11,850 nt of DNA from Bacteroides sp. UBA939. GTDB lineage: Bacteria > Bacteroidota > Bacteroidia > Bacteroidales > Bacteroidaceae. The stretch spans positions 7,273 to 19,122 of the forward strand of contig NZ_DBDF01000145.1 in NCBI RefSeq assembly GCF_002293435.1. The letters are read 5' to 3'. Position 1 is the first letter of the stretch, and each line of letters starts with the position of its first letter. Both the position numbers and the translations under genes were made by a program. Below, one piece after another: positions 1-7,544 of the stretch. The notes below the pieces were generated by a model. It was not told where the DNA came from and ran no database searches. It saw only the letters and a list, made by a program, of their open reading frames with translations.

Positions 1-11
1 ACTACGTCGCA

Positions 12-65
12 GAGAAAAAACGCCGTGCCTCTGTGTCTCTGTGTTTGAATCACCGCTAAATTCTC
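12..65. repeat. Short intergenic repeat-like element
   Basis: The gene-free left end (1-126) contains a tandem 8-base repeat, CTCTGTGT at 29-36 and again at 37-44. It is flanked by roughly inverted ends, GAGAA at 12-16 and TTCTC at 61-65. The ends continue imperfectly inward as GAGAAAAAACGCCGTG against the reverse complement of CACCGCTAAATTCTC. It lies downstream of the minus-strand response regulator gene. On that strand a run of six T follows a GC-rich stretch, so it could contribute to termination, but no clean stem is visible. CTCTGTGT-type intergenic sequences look familiar from Bacteroides genomes; that is an impression, not a search result. Confidence 0.4.
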
Positions 66-126
66 ATTTACGACGAGACACTTATGAATAATGCAGGCTA
101 AGTATTTTAAATTGAAAGCATCATCC

Positions 127-1470
127 TTACCCCTCTATATCGTAAAGCTTCAATTTATTGTATAGCGTCTTACGATCTATGCCCAACAACTGTGCCGCGC
201 GGCTTTTGTTATTTCCCGTTTGTCGTAATGCCTCAAGTATCTGTTGCTTCTCTGCTTCTTCATTACGCAACGGCAAGCCTACGGGCGAGTGAGTAGCGGA
301 TTGTTGCAAATCAGTTAATTCATTCAACGTTATAAACTTACCTTGTGCCAATAAGGTGGCGCGGCGTACTATATTCTTCATTTGACGCAGATTGCCCGGC
401 CAATGATATTCCAACAGAGCTTTTGAAGCGGATTCATTAAAACCTATAAGCTGCTTGTCGAGTTCCCGGTTAGCCTGGTCAAGGAAAAAGTTGGCGAAAA
501 GCAAAATATCCTCCCGGCGGTCTTTCAGTTGAGGCATACGCAGAGTGAACTCATTGATGCGGTGATATAAGTCCTGACGGAAAGTCCCTTTTTCAATGCC
601 TTGCTCCAAGTCTTCATTGGTGGCGGAAACCAAACGTACATCTACGGTGATTTCCTTATTTGAACCTACCGGGCGGATTTTCCGTTCTTGCAAAGCCCGG
701 AGTAATTGTATTTGTACCTCGTAACCAAGGTTTCCTATTTCATCCAGAAAGATGGTTCCACCATTGGCAGCGGTAAAAGCTCCGGTTTTGTCTGACAATG
801 CGCCGGTAAACGAGCCTTTTACGTGCCCGAAGAATTCCGAAGCGGCAAGTTCTTTGGGGATAGAACCGCAGTCAATGGCAATGAAAGGTTGCCCGGCTCG
901 TTTACTGAGTTGATGGATGCGGTGAGCCACATATTCTTTTCCCGTACCGCTGGCGCCATTAATAAGTACCGACATAGTGGTAGGAGCAACCAGTTTGACG
1001 TAGTTATAGAGTTGTTTGGCTGCGTCACTTTCTCCCTCCAGATAATCGGACGATGGGGTACTTTTCGGATTGGCTTGAGGCGAATGAACAGTCTGCTCGG
1101 ACACAACTGATGATTTGTTTATGGCTTCACCTATCTTCTTTAAAAGTTCATCCGGATTTACCGGCTTGGCAACATAATCGCTGGCGCCCAACTTCATTGC
1201 TTGTACGGCCGACCGGATGTCCGCATAGCTCGTCATCATGATAAATGGTATGGGCATTCCTTGCGTGTTTAGCCACATCAACAGGTCAATTCCATCTTCG
1301 TCGGGCAGACGCAGGTCGGACAAGATCAAGTCTGTACTTTCCGTCTCCAGATGCTTCCGGGCACGGGCGATACTGCTGGCAGAAGTCACCTGGAAGCCTT
1401 TTTTACTTAACCAGGTTTTTAGCATCATGCCATAAGTAATATCATCTTCAACAACGAGTATGGATTTCAT
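127..1470 (-). CDS. Sigma-54-dependent NtrC-family response regulator
   Basis: A cytoplasmic two-component transcription activator of 447 residues, the usual length for the NtrC/ZraR type. An N-terminal receiver domain (about 1-118) has acidic residues E8, D9 and D10, predicted phosphoacceptor D52 (LILSDLRLP) and conserved K102 in AKP. A low-complexity linker (about 120-142) leads to the AAA+ domain: Walker A GASGTGKE at 172-179, the sigma-54 contact loop GSFTGA at 219-224, and Walker B with FLDE at 241-244. The contact loop has Ser for the second residue of canonical GAFTGA, but the key Phe-Thr is kept. A Fis-type helix-turn-helix lies at about 405-445 (SRAAQLLGIDRKTLYNKL). The ATG is preceded by an SD-like AAGG. 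It is divergent from the isomerase gene and has no adjacent kinase; the hybrid kinase at 5187 is the nearest candidate partner (inference). Targets cannot be read from the sequence. Confidence 0.95.
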   Translation of the reverse strand: MKSILVVEDDITYGMMLKTWLSKKGFQVTSASSIARARKHLETESTDLILSDLRLPDEDGIDLLMWLNTQGMPIPFIMMTSYADIRSAVQAMKLGASDYVAKPVNPDELLKKIGEAINKSSVVSEQTVHSPQANPKSTPSSDYLEGESDAAKQLYNYVKLVAPTTMSVLINGASGTGKEYVAHRIHQLSKRAGQPFIAIDCGSIPKELAASEFFGHVKGSFTGALSDKTGAFTAANGGTIFLDEIGNLGYEVQIQLLRALQERKIRPVGSNKEITVDVRLVSATNEDLEQGIEKGTFRQDLYHRINEFTLRMPQLKDRREDILLFANFFLDQANRELDKQLIGFNESASKALLEYHWPGNLRQMKNIVRRATLLAQGKFITLNELTDLQQSATHSPVGLPLRNEEAEKQQILEALRQTGNNKSRAAQLLGIDRKTLYNKLKLYDIEG

Positions 1471-1498
1471 TACCTTAACTTTTATCTCTTTTATAACA

Positions 1499-1506
1499 CA
1501 AAGGTA
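1499..1506 (-). promoter_or_regulatory. Bacteroides -7 box for the response regulator gene
   Basis: The minus strand reads TACCTTTG, matching the Bacteroides primary sigma factor -7 consensus TAnnTTTG. It lies about 29 bases upstream of the regulator's ATG, giving a predicted 5' untranslated region of roughly 20-25 bases. No good TTTG -33 element is found at the expected distance. The box overlaps the palindrome at 1502-1519. Confidence 0.6.
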
Positions 1507-1519
1507 AACTGTTTTACCT
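1502..1519. promoter_or_regulatory. Operator-like palindrome between divergent promoters
   Basis: AGGTAAA (1502-1508) and TTTACCT (1513-1519) are a perfect 7-base inverted repeat around CTGT. It overlaps the minus-strand -7 box of the response regulator gene and covers the -33 region of the plus-strand promoter of the isomerase gene. A protein bound here could affect both promoters. It lies upstream of both genes, so it is not a terminator. The binding protein is unknown; autoregulation by the adjacent regulator is one possibility. Confidence 0.45.
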
Positions 1520-1527
1520 AAAAATCG

Positions 1528-1535
1528 TATATTTG
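1528..1535 (+). promoter_or_regulatory. Bacteroides -7 box for the isomerase-peptidase-MATE run
   Basis: TATATTTG matches TAnnTTTG exactly and lies 25 bases before the isomerase ATG at 1561, predicting a leader of about 20 bases. No TTTG -33 box is visible at the usual spacing; that position is occupied by the palindrome at 1502-1519, which would suit a regulated promoter. Confidence 0.65.
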
Positions 1536-1560
1536 CACCTTAATTTTAATAAAAAGCACC

Positions 1561-2400
1561 ATGAAAAGTAATTTTGTTGTATTATTAACCATACTGATGT
1601 GCAGCCTTACAGCTTGCTGGTCAGGACAAAAGAAAGATAGAAGTATGAATGAAGAAACTAAATTGAAGATTGAAACATCTGCCGGTGACATCATCGTAAA
1701 ATTGTATAATGAGACGCCGTTGCATCGCGATAATTTCATTAAGTTGGCGGAAGCGGGAACATACGAAGGTACATTGTTCCACCGTGTTATCAAGGATTTT
1801 ATGATACAGGCCGGCGATCCGGAATCGAAGAATGCTCCCAAAGGGAAAATGTTGGGTTCAGGCGATGTAGGCTATACAGTCCCCGCCGAATTTGTTTATC
1901 CACAATACTTCCATAAAAAGGGAGTATTGTCTGCCGCACGTCAGGGCGATAATGTAAATCCGAAAAAAGAATCTTCAGGTTGCCAGTTCTACATCGTAAC
2001 GGGTAAAGTATATAACGACTCTACGCTGTTGGGCATGGAGCACCAAATCAACCAGGGACGGTTAACCAATGTATTCAATGCATTGGCGCAGAAGCACATG
2101 AAAGAGATCTACAAGATGCGCAAGGAGAATGATCAGGACGGACTGATGAATTTGCAGGATACCCTGTTTGCTCAAGCTGAAGCCGAAGTTGCCAAAGAAC
2201 CGGAATTCCACTTTACGCCGGAACAGGTGCAAGCTTATACTACAGTAGGTGGTACTCCACACCTGGATGGTGAATACACGGTGTTCGGCGAAGTAATCGA
2301 AGGCATGGATGTAGTGGATAAAATACAAAAGGTAAAAACAGACCGTAGCGACCGTCCGGAAGAAGATGTGAAGATTATCAAAGTCGAGGTGATAGAGTGA
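1561..2400 (+). CDS. Cyclophilin-type peptidyl-prolyl cis-trans isomerase, lipoprotein
   Basis: Catalyses cis-trans isomerization of Xaa-Pro bonds and is predicted to assist folding of exported proteins. The 279-residue product begins with a lipoprotein signal: K2, a hydrophobic stretch, and lipobox LTAC with lipidated Cys19, placing it in the cell envelope. The cyclophilin fold starts near residue 34. The active-site segment FHRVIKDFMIQAGDP spans 73-87, with R75, F80 and Q83 corresponding to human CypA R55, F60 and Q63. The C-terminal hallmark HLDGEYTVFGEVIEGMD is at 234-250; His234 sits where CypA has Trp121, a frequent bacterial replacement. Between CQFYIV (141-146) and the hallmark lies an extra charged, helix-like stretch of about 60-70 residues (about 155-222), making the protein longer than a minimal cyclophilin. 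It heads a plus-strand run, with 43 bases to the peptidase gene. Confidence 0.95.
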   Translation: MKSNFVVLLTILMCSLTACWSGQKKDRSMNEETKLKIETSAGDIIVKLYNETPLHRDNFIKLAEAGTYEGTLFHRVIKDFMIQAGDPESKNAPKGKMLGSGDVGYTVPAEFVYPQYFHKKGVLSAARQGDNVNPKKESSGCQFYIVTGKVYNDSTLLGMEHQINQGRLTNVFNALAQKHMKEIYKMRKENDQDGLMNLQDTLFAQAEAEVAKEPEFHFTPEQVQAYTTVGGTPHLDGEYTVFGEVIEGMDVVDKIQKVKTDRSDRPEEDVKIIKVEVIE

Positions 2401-2421
2401 AATCCGGCATAATAGGATTTC
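2399..2421 (+). other. Small intercistronic hairpin
   Basis: GAAATCC (2399-2405) and GGATTTC (2415-2421) form a perfect 7-base stem with a 9-base loop, overlapping the isomerase stop codon. No T-run follows, so it is unlikely to be an intrinsic terminator. It may simply mark the isomerase-peptidase boundary in a shared mRNA. Confidence 0.3.
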
Positions 2422-2443
2422 AGAAACTATCATCCTGATAATC

Positions 2444-3682
2444 ATGAAAATAAATAAATGCGTTTTAGATAATGGCCTGCGGCTGGTGCACTATAAAGAT
2501 ACCAGTACGCAAATGGTAGCGCTGAATATCGTTTATGATGTGGGCGCCCGTGACGAGCATCCCGAACATACAGGTTTTGCCCATTTGTTTGAGCACCTGA
2601 TGTTCGGCGGTTCCGTGAATATTCCCGATTATGATACCCCGTTGCAATTGGCAGGAGGTGAGAACAATGCCTGGACAAATAGTGACATAACAAACTATTA
2701 TCTTACTATTCCCAAGTCGAACGTGGAAACCGGATTTTGGCTGGAATCTGACCGTATGTTGGGATTGGCATTCAGTGAACATAGCCTCGAAGTGCAGCGT
2801 GGCGTGGTAATGGAAGAGTTCAAGCAGCGCTACCTGAACCAGCCTTATGGTGACGCCGGACATCTTATCCGCCTGTTGGCGTACCAGGTACACCCATACC
2901 GTTGGCCGACTATCGGCAAAGAGCTTTCGCACATCGAACATGCCACGCTGGAAGAAGTAAAAGCGTTTTTCTATCGTTACTATGCGCCGAACAATGCCGT
3001 GTTGACTGTCACCGGAAATATATCATGGGAAGAAACCGTTATGCTAACCGAAAAGTGGTTTGGTACCATTCCGTACCGGGAAGTCCCCGTAAGGACATTG
3101 CCGCAGGAACCTGTACAGACAGCGGAGCGCAGGCAAACCGTAATGCGGCCTGTTCCTCTGGACGCGTTGTATATGGCTTATCATATATGCAGCCACAAGC
3201 ACCCTGATTACTATGCCTTCGATATCTTGTCGGACATTCTTAGCAACGGGCGTTCCAGCCGCTTTAACCGTCGCCTGGTACAGGAACAAAAATTGTTTTC
3301 GAGTATTGATGCTTATATTTCGGGTACGAGAGATGCGGGGCTGTTACATATCTGTGGGAAACCTGCAACCGGTGTATCATTGGAGCAAGCTGAGGCGGCA
3401 GTGTGCGAAGAGTTGGAGAAGTTACAACAACAACCGATAGAAGAACAGGAATTAGAAAAGGTAAAGAATAAGTTTGAATCCACCCAGATATTCGGGAATA
3501 TCAATTACCTGAATGTAGCTACCAATCTGGCTTGGTTTGAGCTGAACGGACAAGCGGAGGACATAGACCGGGAAGTGGATCGCTATCGCGCAGTGACAGC
3601 AAAGCAGTTACAAAGGGTGGCGCAAGAAGCATTCCGTAAAGACAATTCGGTTGTATTACATTATATGTGCGAAAACCGGTAG
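2444..3682 (+). CDS. M16 family zinc metallopeptidase (insulinase/pitrilysin-like)
   Basis: A 412-residue zinc peptidase of the short M16B type (processing-peptidase-like clamshell), expected to degrade peptides or unfolded proteins. The inverted zinc motif HxxEH is intact: H47-L-F-E50-H51 in HTGFAHLFEHLMF. The distal zinc-ligand glutamate is E124 or E125 in VVMEEFKQ, about 74 residues downstream as the family requires. The inactive-type second half runs from about 190 and includes SNGRSSRFNRRLVQEQKLFSS. No signal peptide is visible, so it is predicted to be cytoplasmic. M16B enzymes are often encoded as an active/inactive pair, but only this catalytic subunit is in the window, so it may homodimerize. 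The MATE gene starts 9 bases after the stop, indicating co-transcription. Confidence 0.93.
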   Translation: MKINKCVLDNGLRLVHYKDTSTQMVALNIVYDVGARDEHPEHTGFAHLFEHLMFGGSVNIPDYDTPLQLAGGENNAWTNSDITNYYLTIPKSNVETGFWLESDRMLGLAFSEHSLEVQRGVVMEEFKQRYLNQPYGDAGHLIRLLAYQVHPYRWPTIGKELSHIEHATLEEVKAFFYRYYAPNNAVLTVTGNISWEETVMLTEKWFGTIPYREVPVRTLPQEPVQTAERRQTVMRPVPLDALYMAYHICSHKHPDYYAFDILSDILSNGRSSRFNRRLVQEQKLFSSIDAYISGTRDAGLLHICGKPATGVSLEQAEAAVCEELEKLQQQPIEEQELEKVKNKFESTQIFGNINYLNVATNLAWFELNGQAEDIDREVDRYRAVTAKQLQRVAQEAFRKDNSVVLHYMCENR

Positions 3683-3691
3683 GCAACAGCG

Positions 3692-5032
3692 ATGAAAAAG
3701 CTGATCGATACATACAAAGGTCATTACAAAGCCTTATCTTATTTAGGACTTCCTATTATTATCGGGCAAATGGGAATTATCGTTCTCGGGTTTGCCGATA
3801 CGTTGATGGTGGGACATCACAGCACAGCCGAGTTGGCAGCGGCTTCCTTCACCAACAACATGTTTACTCTCTGCATTATTTTCAGTATGGGCTTTTCTTA
3901 CGGATTGACCCCTATTGTAGGCGAATATTATGGTAACCGCCGCTTTATGGAAGCCGGACAGGCTTTGCGTTGCAGCCTGCTGGCTAATGTGTTGGTAGCT
4001 TTGCTATTGACTCTTATCATGACCATAGTTTATATTAATGTAGAACGCATGGGGCAGCCGGAAGAGTTAATACCATTGATTAAACCCTACTATTTAGTCC
4101 TGCTGGTATCGTTGTTATTTGTTATGCTCTTCAACGGTTTCAAACAGTTTGTGGATGGAATTACCGATACTAAGACTGCGATGTGGGTGCTTCTTGGAGG
4201 AAATGCATTGAACATTGCCGGTAACTATCTGCTGATTTACGGAAAGTTCGGTTTTCCTGAACTCGGGCTGCTGGGAGCAGGTATCAGCACGTTGTTCTCC
4301 CGTATCGTGATGGTGATAGCTTTCGTGCTTATTATTTTCCGTAGTCGCCGATTCCTAAGATATAAAGCCGGTTTTATCCGTTTAGGCTGGTCACGTGCAT
4401 TGTTCAGAAGACTGAATGCTTTGGGCTGGCCGGTTGGGTTGCAAATGGGCATGGAGACGGCTTCATTTAATCTCAGTACCATTATGGTTGGCTGGTTGGG
4501 AGTAGTTGCTTTGGCATCCCACCAGATTATGTTGACTATCTCCCAATTCCCTTTCATGATGTTTTATGGCATGGGGGCGGCAGTTGCCGTACGTGTCAGC
4601 AACTTCAAAGGGCAGAGTGATATAACAAACATCCGTCGTTCGGCGTATGCCGGTTTCCACCTTATAATAATAATGGCAGTAGTGCTGTTGAGTATCGTAT
4701 TTATATTCCGCGGTAAAGTAGGAGGTTGGTTTACGGATAGTATGGAAGTCTCCGCTATGGTCTCTTCTTTGTTCCTGCCTTTCCTGATTTATCAGTTTGG
4801 TGATGGTCTGCAAATAAACTTCGCCAATGCTCTGCGTGGTATTGCCGATGTAAAACCTATGATGCTCATTGCATTTATCGCCTATTTTGTTATATCTTTG
4901 CCCGTAGGATATTTCTGCGGTTTCGTACTGGGTTGGGGTACGGTCGGCGTCTGGATGGCATTTCCTTTTGGACTGACCAGTGCGGGTATCATGCTTTGGC
5001 TACGGTTTCGTTATAAAACGAAGGGAAAATAA
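3692..5032 (+). CDS. MATE family multidrug/Na+ antiporter
   Basis: A 446-residue inner-membrane protein of the multidrug and toxic compound extrusion family (NorM-like length). These proteins export cationic drugs or metabolites in exchange for Na+ or H+. The sequence is hydrophobic throughout and consistent with 12 helices. The first two carry the family pattern LPIIIGQMGIIVLGFADTLM (about 20-39), followed by GHHSTAELAAASFTN and SMGFSYGLTPIVGEYYG. The two-fold repeat restarts near 236-275 with LGWPVGLQMGMETASFNLST. The family identity is clear; the substrate cannot be predicted. It is the last gene of the isomerase-peptidase-MATE run and is followed by the inverted repeat at 5060-5137. Confidence 0.93.
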   Translation: MKKLIDTYKGHYKALSYLGLPIIIGQMGIIVLGFADTLMVGHHSTAELAAASFTNNMFTLCIIFSMGFSYGLTPIVGEYYGNRRFMEAGQALRCSLLANVLVALLLTLIMTIVYINVERMGQPEELIPLIKPYYLVLLVSLLFVMLFNGFKQFVDGITDTKTAMWVLLGGNALNIAGNYLLIYGKFGFPELGLLGAGISTLFSRIVMVIAFVLIIFRSRRFLRYKAGFIRLGWSRALFRRLNALGWPVGLQMGMETASFNLSTIMVGWLGVVALASHQIMLTISQFPFMMFYGMGAAVAVRVSNFKGQSDITNIRRSAYAGFHLIIIMAVVLLSIVFIFRGKVGGWFTDSMEVSAMVSSLFLPFLIYQFGDGLQINFANALRGIADVKPMMLIAFIAYFVISLPVGYFCGFVLGWGTVGVWMAFPFGLTSAGIMLWLRFRYKTKGK

Positions 5033-5059
5033 AAGTAAAGTACACTATCAAAAAGATAT

Positions 5060-5137
5060 TTTCATCCGCTGATAACACAGATTACGCGGATTTATTTAAA
5101 ACCTAATCTGTGTTATCTGTATCATCTGCGGATGAAA
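5060..5137. repeat. Long imperfect inverted repeat between MATE and kinase genes
   Basis: The 151-base gap 5033-5183 is dominated by this element. Outer arms TTTCATCCGC (5060-5069) and GCGGATGAAA (5128-5137) are perfect complements. Inner arms GATAACACAGATTA (5071-5084) and TAATCTGTGTTATC (5104-5117) are also perfect. The right half carries about 9 extra bases between its two arm segments. A second GCGGAT at 5086-5091 can pair alternatively with ATCCGC at 5064-5069. In RNA this would form a long stem that could separate the MATE mRNA from the kinase mRNA, though no T-run follows. It resembles the ATCCGC/ACACAGATT class of intergenic repeats I associate with Bacteroides; copy number was not checked. 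No clear TAnnTTTG box is visible before the kinase gene. Confidence 0.7.
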
Positions 5138-5186
5138 GGTGATAGGTTAAGCAATAAAAGAACTGCGAAACTTAAATTATATCGTG

Positions 5187-7544
5187 ATGAACAATGTCTC
5201 CAAAAAGAAAATAGCTGTCGGTTATGCGGTTTTGCTGGCAGTTCTTCTTTTTTCCCTGTTCTTTGTGCGCAGGGAGATGGAAAATCTTGTGAGTTCTGAC
5301 AATAGCGATATCCTACAGACAGATAGCCTGATTACTCTTCTCCGGGAAAAAGATGCCAATACCGTCCGCCTGTTACGTACACTCAGTGAAGCTAACGATA
5401 GTATGATCTCCGCCCGCGAAGTGGAAGAAATTCTTGCGGAGCAAAACACTGTTATCACCCAACAACGTGTGCAGAAGCGCGTCGTTACCCGTCAGGACAC
5501 GGTGCTTACCCAACCCAAAAAGAAAGGTTTCTTCCGTCGCCTGGGAGAAGTCTTCGTCCCTCCGAAGAAAGATAGTGCCGTCCAGGTACAAACTATTTTG
5601 GAATATGCCACGGATACGATTCTCGAACCCTATAATCCGGCAGACTCCCTGCATGAGAGATTACTTACTGTTGCCCGGCAGAAGAAAGCCACCAACAGTG
5701 TTATCCGCCAACGTGAGCGAACCTTGCAACGGCTTGACCATTCCCTGACTGCACGCATTGACAGCCTGTTGAAAGGATACGAGCAGGAAACCTTGTTACG
5801 CGCCCGTACAGAAGCTGAATTCCGGCAAGGAGTTCGTCACCGTTCTGCCACAATCATTTCGGGGATTGCCGCCGGGGCTGTTCTGCTATCTGTTATTTTC
5901 CTTCTTATTATTTGGCGGGATATCACTCGCAGTAACCGCTACAGGAATGAACTGGAAGAGGCTAATCGTCTTGCTGAAGATCTGCTGGCTTCCCGCGAAA
6001 AGCTGATGCTTGCCATTACGCATGACTTCAAAGCTCCATTAGGCTCTATTATGGGGTACACCGACCTGCTTTCAAGACTTACGGTAGATGAACGCCAGCA
6101 GTTCTATTTGGACAATATGAAGACTTCTTCGGAACACTTGCTTAAACTGGTTTCCGACTTGCTCGATTTTCATCGCCTCGACTTGCACAAAGCTGAGATA
6201 AACCGTGTTACTTTCCATCCGGCGCGTTTGTTGGAAGAGATACGGGTTAGTTTTGAACCTTTAGTCTCAGCCAAAGGGTTGTCTTTACGTTGCGAGGTCG
6301 ACTCTGCGCTCGAAGGTACATTTATCAGTGATCCGCTACGCTTGCGCCAAATCATCAACAACCTGCTATCCAACGCTGTGAAGTTCACCGCTCAAGGCGG
6401 CATCACATTGGAGGCTTGCTATGTGGAAAAGGGTAATCCGAACTTTCCAGGCAGTCATCTGAAACTTTCCGTTATGGATACGGGAAAAGGTATGGAGGCC
6501 GGAGACTGCGAACATATCTTCCGGGAATTTACCCGCCTGCCGGGTGCGCAGGGAGAAGAAGGATTTGGATTGGGACTCTCCATTGTCCGTATGCTGGTAC
6601 AGTTATTGGATGGAAGTATAACCGTGCAGAGTGAGCTTGGTAAGGGCAGTACGTTTACATTCAGGATACCGCTTTATCCGGTTCATAAGTCTGCTTCCGG
6701 TGAGAACAACGAATCGGGAACGGATTGTGGCCCTCAGCCTTCAACTTATAATTCGCAATTAAAAGTTCTGCTTATTGACGACGACCGCATTCAGTTGACT
6801 CTGACAAGCGCCATGCTTTCGCAGTGCGGCATTACTTCTGCCTGTTGCTTACAATTGGACGAACTTCTGGAAGCCTTGCGCACGGATGATTTCAACGTAT
6901 TACTGACTGATGTGCAAATGCCCGCACTCAACGGCTTCGACCTGTTGAAACTTCTCCGCGCCTCAAATATTTCTCAAGCTAAGACCATACCGGTGATTGC
7001 CGTTACAGCCCGTAGCGATATAAAGCGCGAAGAGTTTCTGGAACACGGTTTTGCCGGTAGCCTCCACAAACCATTCACTGTAGCGGAGTTGATGCAGGAA
7101 CTGAACTTTAGAAGCGGGGAGTTGAAGGAAGCTTTAAATCCGGAGATTCCCACAGTTACTCAAAGAGAAGGTACAAGCTCTTGTGAGTTGAAGGATACTT
7201 TAAAGTTTGACGCTCTCACCGCTTTCTCCAGCGATGACCCGGAAGCTGCCAAATCGATTCTTGAAAGTTTCGTTTCCGAAACGCGTATCAATACCAACCG
7301 CTTGCGTCAGGCTTTGGAAGCGGAAGATACGGACGGTATTGCTGCTATGGGACATAAGATGTTGCCGCTTTTCACACTGCTGGGCGCCGACAGACTTGTG
7401 GAATTATTGAAGCAGCTTGAAGCAATGCAGGGAAAGGCTTTCAATGAAGATATAAAAGAAAAATCCATTTCGGCGCTTACCCTCATTGAAGAGGTGATAG
7501 CGCAGGTGCGAAACTTCAATCCATCACTTTGTTTGCTTGAATAA
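5187..7544 (+). CDS. Hybrid sensor histidine kinase (HisKA-HATPase-REC-HPt)
   Basis: A membrane-anchored phosphorelay kinase of 785 residues from ATG 5187; an in-frame GTG at 5184 would add one residue. Residues below use the ATG. Transmembrane helix 1 is at about 9-27 and helix 2 at about 220-243. They enclose a largely helical, charged sensor region without a recognised PAS or Cache fold. It includes an odd basic patch, KKKGFFRR, near 111-118. A short coiled coil leads to HisKA with phospho-His279 (THDFKAPLG). The ATPase has N-box N396, G1 DTGKG at 431-435 and G2 GFGLGL at 459-464. The receiver domain (about 525-645) has acidic D531-D533, phosphoacceptor D575 (LLTDVQMP) and K628. A C-terminal HPt domain carries His723 (MGHKMLPLF). 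There is no DNA-binding output, so the phosphate must pass to a separate regulator; the sigma-54 regulator at 127-1470 is the nearest candidate (inference). The 3' end overlaps the convergent transglutaminase-fold gene. Confidence 0.94.
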   Translation: MNNVSKKKIAVGYAVLLAVLLFSLFFVRREMENLVSSDNSDILQTDSLITLLREKDANTVRLLRTLSEANDSMISAREVEEILAEQNTVITQQRVQKRVVTRQDTVLTQPKKKGFFRRLGEVFVPPKKDSAVQVQTILEYATDTILEPYNPADSLHERLLTVARQKKATNSVIRQRERTLQRLDHSLTARIDSLLKGYEQETLLRARTEAEFRQGVRHRSATIISGIAAGAVLLSVIFLLIIWRDITRSNRYRNELEEANRLAEDLLASREKLMLAITHDFKAPLGSIMGYTDLLSRLTVDERQQFYLDNMKTSSEHLLKLVSDLLDFHRLDLHKAEINRVTFHPARLLEEIRVSFEPLVSAKGLSLRCEVDSALEGTFISDPLRLRQIINNLLSNAVKFTAQGGITLEACYVEKGNPNFPGSHLKLSVMDTGKGMEAGDCEHIFREFTRLPGAQGEEGFGLGLSIVRMLVQLLDGSITVQSELGKGSTFTFRIPLYPVHKSASGENNESGTDCGPQPSTYNSQLKVLLIDDDRIQLTLTSAMLSQCGITSACCLQLDELLEALRTDDFNVLLTDVQMPALNGFDLLKLLRASNISQAKTIPVIAVTARSDIKREEFLEHGFAGSLHKPFTVAELMQELNFRSGELKEALNPEIPTVTQREGTSSCELKDTLKFDALTAFSSDDPEAAKSILESFVSETRINTNRLRQALEAEDTDGIAAMGHKMLPLFTLLGADRLVELLKQLEAMQGKAFNEDIKEKSISALTLIEEVIAQVRNFNPSLCLLE

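Noticed and set aside
1..65. Considered as an intrinsic terminator for the response regulator gene
   Set aside because: A T-run exists on the minus strand, but no stable GC-rich stem directly precedes it. It is recorded only as a repeat-like element.
219..224. GSFTGA (residues 219-224 of the response regulator; feature at 127-1470) considered as a defective sigma-54 contact loop
   Set aside because: The essential Phe-Thr pair is intact and Ser at the second position is a conservative change, so loss of function cannot be claimed.
1502..1519. Considered as a bidirectional terminator
   Set aside because: It lies upstream of both divergent genes and overlaps promoter elements, so an operator fits better.
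2465..2941. A 158-codon minus-strand open frame opposite the M16 peptidase gene
   Set aside because: It is antisense to the conserved HxxEH region and has no motif or promoter of its own. The same applies to the other antisense open frames over the isomerase, MATE, kinase and symporter genes.
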